Positions 9,799 to 22,600 of a stretch of 64,000 nt of DNA are shown one piece after another; the first letter of the stretch is position 1, and every line of letters starts with the position of its first letter. The notes under the pieces were generated by a model. The model searched no databases. It had not been told where the DNA came from and saw only the letters and a program-made list of their open reading frames with translations. A program made the translations under genes and the position numbers. Origin of the DNA: Gammaproteobacteria bacterium (lineage in GTDB: Bacteria; Pseudomonadota; Gammaproteobacteria; JAUZRS01); the NCBI GenBank assembly GCA_030949385.1, contig JAUZSP010000009.1, positions 104,433-168,432 on the forward strand. Reading direction: 5' to 3'.

Positions 9799-10067
9799 AT
9801 GATGCAGACAATCCCAATCAAGCTCCCATAGAATCCATCACCCCATTAAAAGTCTGCCTGCAAGCAGAACTGGAACACTACTTCAATGCTCTGGGTGATC
9901 AACACCCCAGTGATCTCTATAAAATGGTCATTGGTGAAGCAGAACAAGCGCTGTTGGGCATCGTCATGCAACGTACTCGCAATAACCAAAGCAAAGCCGC
10001 TGAGATCCTCAACATCAACCGTGGCACCTTGCGCAAAAAACTAAAAATGTACGGCTTAGAACGTTAA
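9795..10067 (+). CDS. fis: DNA-binding protein Fis
   Basis: A nucleoid-associated protein and growth-phase regulator, 90 residues (E. coli 98). The C-terminal helix-turn-helix (NNQSKAAEILNINRGTLRKK) is nearly invariant with the family, and the dimer helices (VIGEAEQALLGIVMQRT) precede it. The start chosen is the ATG at 9795, which overlaps the dusB stop by four bases. An earlier in-frame ATG at 9732 lies inside dusB and gives a non-family N terminus. The N-terminal region that interacts with recombinases in E. coli is short here. Confidence 0.94.
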   Translation: MNDADNPNQAPIESITPLKVCLQAELEHYFNALGDQHPSDLYKMVIGEAEQALLGIVMQRTRNNQSKAAEILNINRGTLRKKLKMYGLER

Positions 10068-10397
10068 TTTAACGCCCCACCTCTTCAGAGTCTCCTGTCC
10101 ATCTAGCTTAATCATCACGTCAAACAGCGATGATCTTGCAAAAAAACAGATACGTTTTAGCCAAGAACATCACTGGAAAACAACCTCCCAGCCCATTTTT
10201 AGAAAAAAATACCGTACAACCGCTATTCTAGCCAAAATTCATGTTGTTTTACCTGACAGTACAGACTCTTTCTTAATCAAGAGTTTACAAATAAAACAGG
10301 TCAAAATACAGAATATAACTCAACATAACAAGGCAGACACTGGCTTATCACGGATCTGCTTTTTAGCTGCAAACAGATCGTTTACAAGGACGTTTTT
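10068..10397 (+). other. AT-rich intergenic stretch between fis and the OmpA-like gene
   Basis: 330 bp without a credible gene on either strand. It is visibly AT rich, with several A runs. One weak inverted repeat (ATCATC/GATGAT near 10111-10134) is present without a T run. The stretch must hold the end of the dusB-fis transcript and the promoter of the OmpA-like gene, but I see no near-consensus promoter. Confidence 0.5.
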
Positions 10398-11769
10398 ATG
10401 ACCCACCCTCAGCATCATGTGCGGACTCTTTCTCTCTCTATTTTCACCCTATTAGCACTCTCACCACTCACGTCCGCAAACACAGAAAAAGATCAAGGCT
10501 CTAACTGGTCGATCAGCGCTTTGGGTGGCATCAGCCTTCTTTCACCCTACAAAAACAGCACCCAGCTAAATGTTGATAATAATCAAAACGTAGGTTTCTC
10601 TCTGTCACTGGATTACCTCTGGAACAAACATTTACTCTTAAGTGGATTTTATCTTGATGCGGGTGGCGTCGATGTCTCTGATAACAGTGGCTTATTGGGA
10701 CAACTGAATTATAAATATTACGGCGGCAGCCTCTCTTGGATGCCTTTTTCAGCCCGTAACACCGTCTCACCTTATTTAAAAGGCGGCTTACACAGTGTTA
10801 AAAACAGCGCCTCCGACACACGTATTCTCTTTAGTCAAAGTTCCAGTGTTGGCACTCACCTCGGAGCGGGAGCCATCTGGAAGTTCTCTCCCGATTGGCG
10901 ATTAATTGTTGATCTGAGCAGCTACGGAAAAGACTCGTTTGTCGCCTCAGCGGGATTACGTTATCAACTTTTTAACAACTCCAGTAACAAACCCGCCTTC
11001 TCTCTCTTTGGCAACGAAGAGAGCAGTAGAAGCGATAACGTTTTATCACGCTCACTCTCTGCTGATGCTCCTAAAGAGATTATTAAAGTTGATTTAGGCC
11101 GCAGTGAAGCGCCCTTTGACCCAGGCTTGCATCGCCTTAATAAAGTAGGCGAAAAAATCTGGTCAAACATGGCTAAGGAATTAAATGAGGCTCAATACAA
11201 AGTAGTCGAACTGAGCAGCAAAAACAGTCGGGACAACGATTACTGGGTACGCCAATTAGCCGTTCAACGAGCCGAAAGCGTCCAGAGTTTTTTAATCGGC
11301 TTCGGCGTCGCTGAGGAGCAAATAGTACTGAGCGGTTTTAATCGCAATGAAACAATACCTGAGCAACACACCATGAGCAGCGCCGATTTAGCAGCTGAGA
11401 GCCAATGAGCTACTGCAAACAGAAGAACCTTCACCTGAGCTCAGCATTGATGTTGAGCCCTTCGATGCTTACGCCTATCAACTCAGCAACTCAGCAAAGG
11501 CAGCTTGGGCTGCCATAGCCGACCAATTGATTGAACACCCCAATTTACACATTGAATTAGCCGGTTACACCGACACCAGTGGTTCTGACGAGCTTAACGG
11601 ACAACTGGCACAACAACGAGCCGAATCGGTAAAAGAGCATCTGATGTCACTGGGTGTCAACGGTGATCAAATTTCTGCTCAGGGTTACGGCGACAGCAGC
11701 CCCATCGCAAACAACGCCACCTTTGAGGGGCGCAAACTGAATCGACGTGTTGAGATTCGCAACCGGTAA
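10398..11769 (+). CDS. OmpA-type outer-membrane protein with two OmpA-like domains, interrupted by a one-base frameshift
   Basis: An N-terminal signal peptide (LSLSIFTLLALSPLTSA, cleavage near residue 28) leads into a beta-barrel of about 170 residues (GFSLSLDYLWNK, PYLKGGLH, WRLIVDLSSYG, ASAGLRYQLF) of OmpA/OmpW-like type. Two OmpA C-terminal peptidoglycan-binding modules follow. The first is divergent (LAVQRAESVQSFLIGFGVAEE). The second is canonical (IELAGYTDTSGSDELNGQLA, then QRAESVKEHLMSLGV and GRKLNRRVEIRNR). The frame breaks near 11397-11401: GAGAGCC stops at 11406, but removing one base from that run gives AAEANELL and restores an open frame to 11769. The next genes are the three giant adhesins. 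A link to their anchoring is possible but unproven. Confidence 0.75.
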
Positions 11770-11831
11770 AACTAAACCAGAAGATCAGATTAAAATCTGA
11801 CCGCCTAGTTTAGGCTTTACAATATCGAGAT

Positions 11832-11871
11832 ATTCAAACGGATTTGACTTTTAAGACGGAGCTTGCCACCC
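11832..11871 (+). repeat. Copy 1 of the adhesin 5' leader, before adhesin 1
   Basis: The bases attcaaacggatttga followed by aagacggagctt lie directly before the ATG at 11872, with GGAG as the ribosome-binding site. Related leaders occur at 16371-16409, 16577-16611, 27702-27737 and 27943-27978, each directly before an ATG that starts a prefix domain or its remnant. About 30 bp upstream, CAGATT and AATCTG flank AA (11787-11800 region), followed by the bases ACCG, which recur in the hairpin at 27650-27673. Confidence 0.6.
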
Positions 11872-14800
11872 ATGACCTATCTGATTCTTCAGACCCTTGC
11901 TGATGGCCGTACCCAGCAGATTCCTGTAACAGAAGGACTCTCGCTCAATGTTCAGCAAGGCAGCAACTACAGCCTAATTAAAACAGACACGCAACAGCCA
12001 CCCAACTGTTTGAAAGTGTTTAAACAGGGCAACACCCTGATCATTGAAAATGATGATAAAAAAGTGGCTGAAATCAACGACTTTTTCGCCAAGGGTAGTG
12101 ATGCAACCTTTACCCCTGACAGCACATCGTTGCCCAGCGAAACATCAAACAGTCATCTGCTCAGCAGCCAAAGCGAAACCCTTGCTGGTGAAGAGGGACT
12201 GCTCTGGGCAGCAGAGAGCGACTCATCCTTTCTGGCCTTATCACCCTTAACCCTGCTCGGCGGTACGCTCTCCGCTGGGGTATTGGCCGCCGGAATCTCC
12301 GGCCAAACCACAACTCTGGAAGCGCCCAACAATCAAAATAACCCCAGCGTGACCAATCCCAACGTGACCAACCCCGTCTTAGGTACCGTTCGAGTCGCTC
12401 TACGCAGCGATCTTGGCATCGCCGGTGATGACATCAGCAGCATCGGCACTCTGAACATCAGCGGCGTGGATGCCAATGCCGTAATTGAATACAGTCTTGA
12501 TGGCGGCAGCACGTGGAGCAACACCTTTAACGCCATTGAAGGCCTTAATCAACTTCAGGTACGACAAAACGACAACAACGGCAATGTCAGCCCCACCACG
12601 GCCTTCAGTTTCACCCTCGATACGGCAGCGCCCAACAGCGCACCACAAACAACCATATCGACAACAGGAGGACTTATTCTCAACGGCACGGAAGCCGGAG
12701 CCACGATAGAATACAGCATCGATGGCGGCAACACATGGACAACCGGCTTCACTCCCGTGGAAGGCGTCAACACCGTTATGGTTCGCCAAGTAGACATCGC
12801 GGGCAACGCCGGCCCCGCTTCCGCTGCCGCCACCTTTACCCAAGACACCATCGCCCCCAATGCCCCCAGCGCTGCCTTCTCCCTCAGCACGGGACTCACC
12901 GTCAGCGGTACCGAAACCGGCGCTCTCATTGAATACAGCATTGATGGCGGCAACACGTGGACAACCACCTTCACCCTGTGGCACACGCTCGCGTCAAAGC
13001 GGCAAGCAAACAGCGATCAGCTGGTCCTTCGATCAGACCTGATCGCCCACGGGTAATCATCAGCGGCCCGCGCTCTCCGCAGATTGATGGCCACCTTCCC
13101 CTGAAGGCACACGCAGAGACACCGGTATACGCCGCTCCGCAACGCGCTCCCAACGCTCCCAGCGTAGCTCTGACAACAGACTCAGGTGTGATTGGCGATG
13201 GCATAAGCAACGTTGGCACGTTGGCCGTTTCAGCTGAAGCGGGAGCTTTGGTGGAATACAGTGTCGATGCCGGTGTAACATGGACAAGCAGCTTTAACGC
13301 GGTTGCGGGGCTCAACAACGTTCAAATACGCCAAAGCGACACCGCAGGCAACATCAGCCCAATCACTTCATTCAGTTTTACCTTTGAAACCCTCGTCGCC
13401 GCTCCAACGGTCACCTTGACCAATGACTCAGGCACACTTGGAGACGCCATCAGCAACATCGGCAGCCTCAATGTCGGCTCTGTTGTCGGTGCTCTGGTGG
13501 AGTACAGCGTTGATGCCGGAGCCAACTGGACAACCACCTTCACGGCCACCGAAGGCCTGAATAACGTCCTCGTTCGCCAAAGCGGATCTTTCCGGTAATA
13601 TCAGCGCCGCAACGCCGATCAATTTCACCCTTGATACCCTCGTGATAACACCCACTCTGACTCTAAATGCAGATTCAGGTCTGCTCGGTGATGGCATTAC
13701 CAACAGTGGCCTAATCAACACCACCGGCGTAGAGGCCGGAGCCAGCGTGGAATACAGCGTCGATGCCGGAACAACGTGGACAGCCACCTTTGTCGCCATC
13801 GAAGGTGCTAACAGCGTCATAGTGCGTCAGACCGACGTCGCCGGTAACATCAGTCTACCTTCAGCTCCACTCAATTTTATTCTTGACTCGCTACTGCCCA
13901 TCACCCCCACGGTGGCGCTCAGCATCGACTCCGGCCTCATTGGGGATGGCATCAGCAACAACGGTGCTGTCACCGTCACCGGCTTGGAAGTAGGCGCACT
14001 GCTGGAATACAGCATCGACACCGGTCTGAGTTGGACACCCACTTTCGCCGCCATTGAGGGTAATAACAGCCTCATGGTGCGTCAAACTGATGTGGCAGGC
14101 AATGTCAGCCTGCCCTCCGCAGCACTGGTTTTCAACCTAGACAGCCTCGCCCCCCTCACTGCCCCTGTCGTCACACTGACCACCGACTCCGGCATTGTCG
14201 GAGACAACATCAGCAACGTCGGCACCCTCAATATCAGCGGCACTGAAATAGGCGCAACCGTGGAATACAGCGTCGATGCCGGTGTGACATGGGCAACCAC
14301 CTTTACCGCTGTCGCTGGCCTCAATAACGTACAGGTACGCCAAAGCGATGCCGCCAGCAATGCCAGCCCCGTCACCCCTTTCAGCTTTACTTTTGAAACC
14401 TTAGTCGCCGCTCCAACAGTGGCTCTAAACACAGACTCGGGCATCGCTGGAGATGCCATCAGCAACATCGGCACGCTTAATGTCACCGGCCTTGCTGGCG
14501 CGTTGATTGAATACAGTGTCGATGCCGGTCTCACATGGACAGCCACCTTCACCGCTGCCGAAGGCAACAACAGCGTCATGGTGCGTCAAACCGACATCGC
14601 CGGTAATATCAGTCCCGCCTCTGCTGCTCTGGTCTTTATCCTAGATACCGCAGCGCCTCTTGCTGCCCCCAGCATCGCTCTGACCACCGACTCCGGTGCC
14701 TCTGCCGTTGATGGCATCAGTAATGTCGGCACCCTCACCACCACTGGTGTGGAAGCAGGAGCCACAGTGGAATACAGCGTCAATGGTGGAATCAGCTGGA

Positions 14801-16284
14801 CAGCCAATTTCACTGCTACCGAAGGCAACAACAGCGTTCAGGTGCGCCAAACCGACATCGCCGGTAATATCAGCCCCGCTTCCTCAGCGCTTAACTTTAC
14901 TCTGGACACCGCCGCGCCTCTTGCTGCCCCCAGCATCGCTCTGACCACCGACTCCGGTGCCTCTGCTACAGATGGCATCAGCAACACCGGCACCCTGACT
15001 ACCACTGGTGTGGAAGCGGGAGCCAGCGTGGAATACAGCGTTGATGCCGGTCTCACATGGACAGCCAATTTCACTGCTACCGAAGGCAACAACAGCGTTC
15101 AGGTGCGCCAAACCGACATCGCCGGTAATATCAGCCCCGCTTCCGCAGCGCTTAACTTTACTCTGGACACCGCAGCGCCTCTTGCTGCTCCCAGCATCGC
15201 CCTAACCACCGACTCCGGTGCCTCTGCTACAGATGGCATCAGCAACATCGGCACCCTGACTACCACTGGTGTGGAAGCGGGAGCCAGCGTGGAATACAGC
15301 GTTGATGCCGGTCTCACATGGACAGCCACCTTCACCGCTGCCGAAGGCAACAACAGCGTCATGGTGCGTCAAACCGACGTCGCCGGTAATATCAGTCCCG
15401 CCTCTGCTGCTCTGGTCTTTACCCTAGATACCGCAGCGCCCTTAATCACCTCCGTCACCCCCGTGGACAACGCCACCGCAGTGGCATTAGCCGATAACAT
15501 CGTGCTCAACTTTGACAGCAACGTACAGGCAGGCAGCGGTAACTTTGTCATCAGTGACGGCGCGGGAGACACACGAACCATTGCCGTGACCGATGCGACT
15601 CAAGTCACCATCAGCGGCAACAGCGTCACCCTAAATCCCAGCGCCGACTTGGCAGCTGGAGTCAATTACAATGTCACCTACGCTGCCGGTGTCCTCAGCG
15701 ATGCCTCAGGCAACGGAATTACCGCCCAAGCCGATCCACTGGCACATAATTTTGATACCCTTGCCTTCGCAGGAAACTCATCTGTGGTGATCTTCGACTT
15801 GGTAAACGGGGTCAGCTCCAACCATTCAGGACGCACCTTTGATCCTAACGTTGCTTACACCATTCAGATTATTATTGATCCAACCGCCGTGGCCTTGAAC
15901 ACCACCCCCGCAGCAGGACTCACTGCTTCATACGGTACATGGTCGGGTGGCGGCTCACTGGGAGCCGACGACACCTTAAACTTTATCAGCGGGGTAAACG
16001 GAGCAACGGGTGCCGACGTTATTGGCTTTGTTAGCAACGTCGGCACCGTGGCACAGCCGGTAAGTCAAGTCTCCTCATACCCCTCATTGCTGGCAGCCTG
16101 GACCTCCTCTCAACTCGCCCTGTATGCCGATAACAACGGTACCGTCGGGCGTTTTATGAGCGGTCAAATTCAATTCGCCAATGTCTGGACGGGATCCTGG
16201 AGCACCCTCGGTGCAGGCAGAGATCCAGGCAATACCATGATCCCTCTGCCTGCGGGACTTTTAACCAGTCAAGGATTAGTTTAA
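11872..16284 (+). CDS. Giant surface adhesin 1: BapA-type prefix, about 12 Ig-like repeats, SwmB/Big_5-like domain, shared C-terminal module (two frame breaks)
   Basis: About 1470 residues if read through. Residues 1-75 are the prefix domain (start MTYLILQTLADGRTQQ, ending EINDFFAK), then a linker with a Gly/Ala hydrophobic stretch. About 12 Ig-like units of roughly 82-85 residues follow, each with an EYS-(I/V/L)-D-G/A-G..W core and a VRQ-D-AGN-S turn. A Big_5-like unit (TSVTPVDNATAVALADNIVL) and the C-terminal module from about 15780 (SSVVIFDLVNGVSSNHSGR to LLTSQGLV) close it. The frame is lost near 12977-13135, where the sequence looks like the normal repeat with many extra bases. It is lost again at 13584-13585, where one extra G in CAAAGCGGATC breaks RQSDLSGNIS. 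I think the gene is intact in the living cell. It is the shortest and most divergent of the three paralogues, and lacks the second repeat class seen in the others. Confidence 0.72.
12977..13135 (+). other. Corrupted repeat unit, rich in extra bases
   Basis: Aligned by eye to the neighbouring repeats, the expected bases appear in order (GTGG..CGTCAA..CAGCG..TCA..TGGT..TCG..TCAGACC..CGCC..GG..TAA..ATCAGC..CCCGC) with one to several extra bases between them. Flanking repeats are clean. This is the pattern of uncorrected insertion errors, not of ordinary mutation. Confidence 0.55.
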
Positions 16285-16346
16285 TAAAAAATAAGATTAA
16301 AAAACCCTTTATCTGATTTTAGTAAGGTTTATGTATGATGGTATAA

Positions 16347-16409
16347 CTTAAGATCCTGCCCAGCGACAGAATTCAAACGGATTTGATATTCAAGACGGAG
16401 CTTGACCCC
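16347..16409 (+). repeat. Copy 2 of the adhesin leader, before remnant 1
   Basis: The closest match is the leader of remnant 2 (27677-27737). Both begin CTTAAGAT, share CAGC.ACA.AA, and end with TTCAAGA(C/T)GGAGCTTGA before the ATG. The 3' half also matches the leaders of the three full adhesins. The conservation extends further upstream between the two remnants than between remnants and full genes. Confidence 0.6.
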
Positions 16410-16556
16410 ATGGATCATCTGATTCTTCAAAACCTATCTAACACCTACAGAAAACAGACCAACAAAACCAAGAGATTCTCTCTTGGCATTCATCAGGGCA
16501 TCCAATACGCCCGCAGCAACAAACGAACTCAGCAGCCCACGAAAAATCTACTTTAA
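16410..16556 (+). pseudogene. Remnant 1: 48-codon decayed copy of the adhesin prefix
   Basis: Begins MDHLILQNLSNTYRKQ and ends QQPTKNLL, then TAA. The two ends match the adhesin prefix: MTYLILQTLANG at the start and QQGANYTLI..TQQPPKNL at the end, with HQGIQYARSNKRTQQPTKNL aligning to the latter without gaps. The middle is degraded, and nothing of the repeats or C-terminal module follows. It has a normal leader and GGAG ribosome-binding site, so it may still be translated as a 5-6 kDa peptide. I see no function. A decayed duplicate left by tandem duplication of adhesin genes is the simplest reading. Confidence 0.55.
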
Positions 16557-16611
16557 ATTTCATAAAGTAGCCCCCCAATGGATTTAATACTTAAGATGGA
16601 GCTTTAACCTC

Positions 16612-19600
16612 ATGACCTACCTTATTCTGAAAACCCTTGCTAATGGCCGTACCCAACAAATTGAAGTCACTGAAAATACAAACCTTACTGCCCAACAAGG
16701 TGCCAACTACACCCTTATCGACGCAGCAACGCAGCAACCGCCGAAAAATTTAAAAATCGTTAAAAAAGGCAATGCCTTAATTATTGAAGAAAATGGCAAA
16801 GAACTCGCCAATATTAATGACTTTTTCGCAGAAAACAGCACCGCCACCTTCACCACCGACGGCAGCGTCATGGTCAGCGACGCGGCTCCGGCCAGCATCA
16901 TCTCCAATCAAAGTCTGCTCGCCGCAGCCATCGGCGACGAAGCCGTTATCTGGTCAGCGGATGCCAGCGGCTCAGAAGGGCTGTTCGGTTTTGATCCCAG
17001 TACGTTGGCCATGGCAGGTGGTGCGCTGCTCACCGGCGGCCTCTCATCGGTTAATTTATTCAATCAAGCAGCAGACAACACACCGTTGCTCACACCCAGA
17101 GCTCTAACACCCACCCTGACTTTAACCGTGGGTGCCGACATCGCCACCGCCACCGAAGCCACTGCGGGAGCCGTGAGTGTGGTCACCGCAGTGGGTGAAA
17201 CCATCAGTGTGGTTTTTAGTAACGGCGCGAACAACGTCACAGTCAATCTGGTTGGAGACGGCACAACACAAACCGTTGCCCTAACAGCCATTGATCTAAC
17301 CACTCTCGGTGATGGCACCATCAGCGTAGATGCCACCAGTACCGATGCGGCCAACCTCATCGCCACAGCCAGCGCCAGTTTTGTTTTGGATACCGTCGCC
17401 TCCGTTGCGCCTGACATCAGCGTAACCGCTGCCGATGCCACCGCTGCCGAAGCGCAAGCCGGGGCAGTAACGGTTAACCCCGCTGCTGGTGACACTACCA
17501 ACGTGATCTTCAGCAATGGCGGCAACAGCGTGACCGTTGCTGTCGCGGGCGATGGCACAGCACAATCCGTTGCCCTGAGTTCAGTGGATCTCACCACTCT
17601 GGGTGACGGCACCATCAGCGTTGATGCCACCACCACCGATGCCGCAGGCAATGTTTCTGCTCCCGCAACTCAAACCAGTTTTATATTAGACACCGTAGCT
17701 CCTGCCACGCCTGCCTTAATCATTTCCGCTGCCAATGCAGACGCCACCGAAGCCGAAGCCCTTGCCGGAGTAGTCAGCGTTGATCCAGCCTTGGGTGAAA
17801 CCACCCAAGTGACCTTTACCAACGGCACAGCTCAAATCAACAAAACCGTTATTGGCACAGGTCTGTCTCAAGCCGTCAGTCTAAGTTCTGCAGAACAGGC
17901 TACCTTGGGCAATGGCACCATCGACGTCAACAGCGTGACCCTTGATACTGCGGGTAACATCACGATCTCCTCCACATCATCCACCTTTATATTGGATACC
18001 GTTGTCCCCACCGCGCCCAGCATCACCTTAAACAGTGACAGCGGCACAGCCGGTGACAGCATCAGTAACGACGGCAGCCTGATTGTCTCTGGTAACGAAG
18101 CAAGTGCACTGATCGAATACAGCAGCGATGCAGGTATTACTTGGGCAACCACGTTTACCGCCGTCGAAGGTGTCAACAGCGTCATGGTGCGTCAAACGGA
18201 TGTGGCCGGTAATATCAGCCCCGCTTCCGCAGCGCTGACCTTTACCTTAGACACTCAAGTCGCCACCCCCAATATCGCCTTGAACAATGACAGCGGCATT
18301 GCCGCTGATCTAATCAGTAACGACGGCACTCTGAACGTCACCGGCACCGAAGCCGGTGCTCTGATCGAATACAGCAGCGACGCAGGCAACACCTGGGCAA
18401 CGATCTTCAGCGCAGTTGAAGGCAGCAACAGTGTCATGGTGCGCCAAACCGACAGCGCCGGTAATGTCAGTACTCCTTCTGCAGAACTGACGTTCACTCT
18501 GGATACTCAGGTAACGGCACCCAGCGTTGCTTTGAGCATTGATTCTGGGCTGGCTGGAGACAACCTCAGTAATGACGGCGCTCTGGCACTCACAGGCGTG
18601 GAAGCCGGTGCGACAGTGGAATACAGCACCAACGGCATCATCTGGACACCGACGTTCACTGCCGTGGAAGGTCTGAATAACCTTGTCGTACGTCAAACCG
18701 ATGCTGCCGGTAACGTCAGCGCCCCGTCTGCTGTATTGACCTTTACTCTTGATTCTCAAATTCCTTCCGCACCCAGCGTTTCACTGAATAACGACAGCGG
18801 AACGGTCGGTGATGGGATCAGCAACGACGGTTCTATCACTGTTTCTGGTGCAGAAATCGGAGCCGTTGTAGAGTACAGCAGCGATGCTGGAATCACTTGG
18901 ACAACGGCCTTCACTGCCATTGATGGCATCAACAGTGTGGTGGTGCGTCAAACCGATGCAGCGGGCAATGTGAGCCCCGTCTCTGCACCGCTGGATTTCA
19001 CTCTGGACAACCTCGCACCTCTGGCACCCAGCCTCGCTTTGAATGTGGATTCTGGGCTGGCCGGTGACGCTCTCACCAATGACGGCACCCTGAACGTCAC
19101 CGGCACCGAAGCCGGTTCCACAGTGGAGTACAGCACCAACGGCATTACTTGGTCAGCCACTTTCACCGCCATTGAAGGTTTGAATAACGTCGTCGCTCGC
19201 CAAGTTGATGCCGCAGGCAATGTCAGCCCCAACTCAGCCGTATTGACCTTCACTCTTGACTCCCAAATTCCCTCAGCACCCAGCGTTTCATTGACTAGCG
19301 ACAGCGGAGCGGTCGGTGATGGCATCAGCAACGACGGTTCTGTGACGGTTGCTGGTGCTGAACTGGATGCCGTCGTGGAATACAGCATTGATGGCGGCAT
19401 CACTTGGATCCCCACCTTCAGTGCCATTGAAGGCAATAACTCTGTTCAGGTACGTCAAACCGACGCCGCTGGTAACGTCGGTCTCGCTTCTGCACCGCTC
19501 GCCTTCACTCTGAATACCGTTCCATTGGCCGCCCCCAACCTTATTTTGGATGTCGATTCTGGTGCGCTTGCAGATGGCATCACCAACGTCGGTACGATCA

Positions 19601-22600
19601 CAGCCACAGGCACAGATCCAGCAGCCAGCGTCGAATACAGCACCAATGGCATTACTTGGTCACCCATATTCATCGCTGCTGAAGGTTTGAATAACGTCGT
19701 CGCTCGCCAAGTTGATCCGGCAGGCAATGTCAGCTCCAATTCAGCCGTATTGACCTTCACCCTCGACACCGCTGCGCCCATCGCTCCCAGCGTCACCTTA
19801 AGTGTTGATTCTGGAGCAATTGGTGACGGCATCACCAACGACGGCACCCTCAACGTCACCGGCACCGAAGCCGGTGCTTTGATTGAATACAGCATCGACG
19901 GCGTTAACTGGTCACCCACTTTCGCGGCCATTGAAGGCAATAACTCCGTGCAAGTGCGTCAAACCGACGCCGCCGGTAACGTTGGTCTCGCTTCGGCACC
20001 GCTGGTCTTCACCCTGAACACCGCTGCACTGGCTGCACCCACGCTGGATTTGGCGGTCGATTCCGGTGCGATTGGTGATCTGATCACCAACGACGGTGCT
20101 CTCAATGTGGTCACCGATCCCACCGCCACGCTGGAATACAGCATCGACGGCGGCAACACTTGGACCGCTTCTTTCCTTGCCATTGAAGGTCCAAACAGCG
20201 TTCAAGTGCGTCAGACCGATACCTCGGGCAACGTCAGCCTCGCTTCTGCTCCATTGACCTTCACCCTCGACACCGCTGCGCCCATCGCTCCCAACGTCGC
20301 CTTAAGTGTTGATTCTGGAGCAATTGGTGACGGCATCACCAACGACGGCACCCTCAACGTCACCGGCACCGAAGCCGGTGCTTTGATTGAATACAGCATC
20401 GACGGTGGTGGCCTCTGGACAACCACTTTCGCTGCTCTCGAAGGCAATAACTCCGTGCAAGTGCGTCAAACCGACGCCGCCGGTAACGTTGGTCTCGCTT
20501 CTGCACCGCTGGTCTTTACCCTGAACACCGCTGCACTGGCTGCACCCACGCTGGATTTGGCGGTCGATTCCGGTGCAATTGGTGATCTGATCACCAACGA
20601 CGGTGCTCTCAATGTGGTCGCTGATCCCACCGCCACGCTGGAATACAGCATCGACGGCGGCAACACTTGGACAGCGGCTTTCGCTGCCATTGAAGGCCCA
20701 AACAGCGTTCAAGTGCGTCAAACCGACACCTCGGGCAACGTCAGTCTCGCTTCTGCTCCGTTGACCTTCACCCTTGATACCGCTGCACCCATCGCTCCCA
20801 ACGTCACTTTAAGTGTCGATTCTGGAGCAATCGGCGACGGCATCACCAACGACGGCACTCTCAACGTCACCGGCACCGAAGCCGGTGCTTTGATTGAATA
20901 CAGCATCGACGGCGTTAACTGGACACCCACGTTTACCGCCATCGAAGGCAATAACTCCGTGCAAGTACGTCAGACCGACGCTGCCGGTAACGTCAGTGTT
21001 GCTTCGGCACCGCTGGTCTTCACCCTGAACACCGCTGCACTGGCTGCACCCACGCTGGATTTGGCGGTCGATTCCGGTGCGATTGGTGATCTGATCACCA
21101 ACGACGGTGCTCTCAATGTGGTCGCTGATCCCACCGCCACAGTGGAATACAGCATCGACGGCGGCAACACTTGGACGGCTTCTTTCCTTGCCGTTGAAGG
21201 TCCAAACAGCGTTCAAGTGCGTCAAACCGACACCTCGGGCAACGTCAGTCTCGCTTCTGCTCCGTTGACCTTCACCCTTGATACCGCTGCACCCATCGCT
21301 CCCAACGTCACTTTAAGTGTCGATTCTGGAGCAATCGGCGACGGCATCACCAACGACGGCACTCTCAACGTCACCGGCACCGAAGCCGGTGCTTTGATTG
21401 AATACAGCATCGACGGCGTTAACTGGACACCCACGTTTACCGCCATCGAAGGCAATAACTCCGTGCAAGTACGTCAGACCGACGCTGCCGGTAACGTCAG
21501 TGTTGCTTCGGCACCGCTGGTCTTCACCCTGAACACCGCTGCACTGGCTGCACCCACGCTGGATTTGGCGGTCGATTCCGGTGCGATTGGTGATCTGATC
21601 ACCAACGACGGTGCTCTCAATGTGGTCGCTGATCCCACCGCCACAGTGGAATACAGCATCGACGGCGGCAACACTTGGACGGCTTCTTTCCTTGCCGTTG
21701 AAGGTCCAAACAGCGTTCAAGTGCGTCAGACCGATACCTCGGGTAACGTCAGTGCCAACTCCTCTGTATTGACCTTCACCCTCGACACCGCCGCTGCCGC
21801 ACCCACAGTGGCTCTGACCAACGACACCGGCACCGCCGCTGACTTGATCAGCAGCGACGGGGCATTAACGGTCGTAGGTGAAACCGGTGCGCTGATCGAA
21901 TACAGCCTCGACAACGGCACCAACTGGACAACCACCTTCACTGCAACCGAAGGCGCCAACTCCGTCATCGTGCGTCAGACCGATGTGGCTGGTAACGTCA
22001 GTCCCGCTTCTGCGGCCTTTGACTTCACCCTCGACACCACCGCCGCTGCCGCACCCACCGTGGCTCTGACCAACGACACCGGCACCGCCGCTGACTTGAT
22101 CAGCAGCGACGGGGCATTAACGGTCGTAGCTGAAACCGGTGCCTTGATCGAATACAGCCTCGACAACGGCACCAACTGGACAACCACCTTCACCGCTGCC
22201 GAAGGCGCCAACTCCGTCATCGTGCGTCAAACCGACGTCGCCGGTAACGTCAGTGCCGCTTCTGCGGCCTTTGACTTCACGCTGAGCACCGCCGCTGCCG
22301 CACCCACAATCTCCTTGACCAACGACACCGGCACCGCCGGAGACTTGATCAGCAACGACGGGGCATTAACGGTCGTAGGTGAAACCGGTGCGCTGATCGA
22401 ATACAGCCTCGACAACGGCACCAACTGGACAACCACCTTCACTGCAACCGAAGGCGCCAACTCCGTCATCGTGCGTCAGACCGATGTGGCTGGTAACGTC
22501 AGTCCCGCTTCTGCGGCCTTTGACTTCACCCTCGACACCGTGGCTGCCGCACCCACAATCTCCTTGACCAACGACACCGGCACCGCCGGAGACTTGATCA

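Noticed and set aside
16410..16556. Remnant 1 as a RaxX-like sulfated peptide (it has one Tyr)
   Set aside because: Its Tyr (GIQYARS) has no acidic neighbours, and the peptide is clearly a decayed adhesin prefix. Remnant 2 has no Tyr at all.
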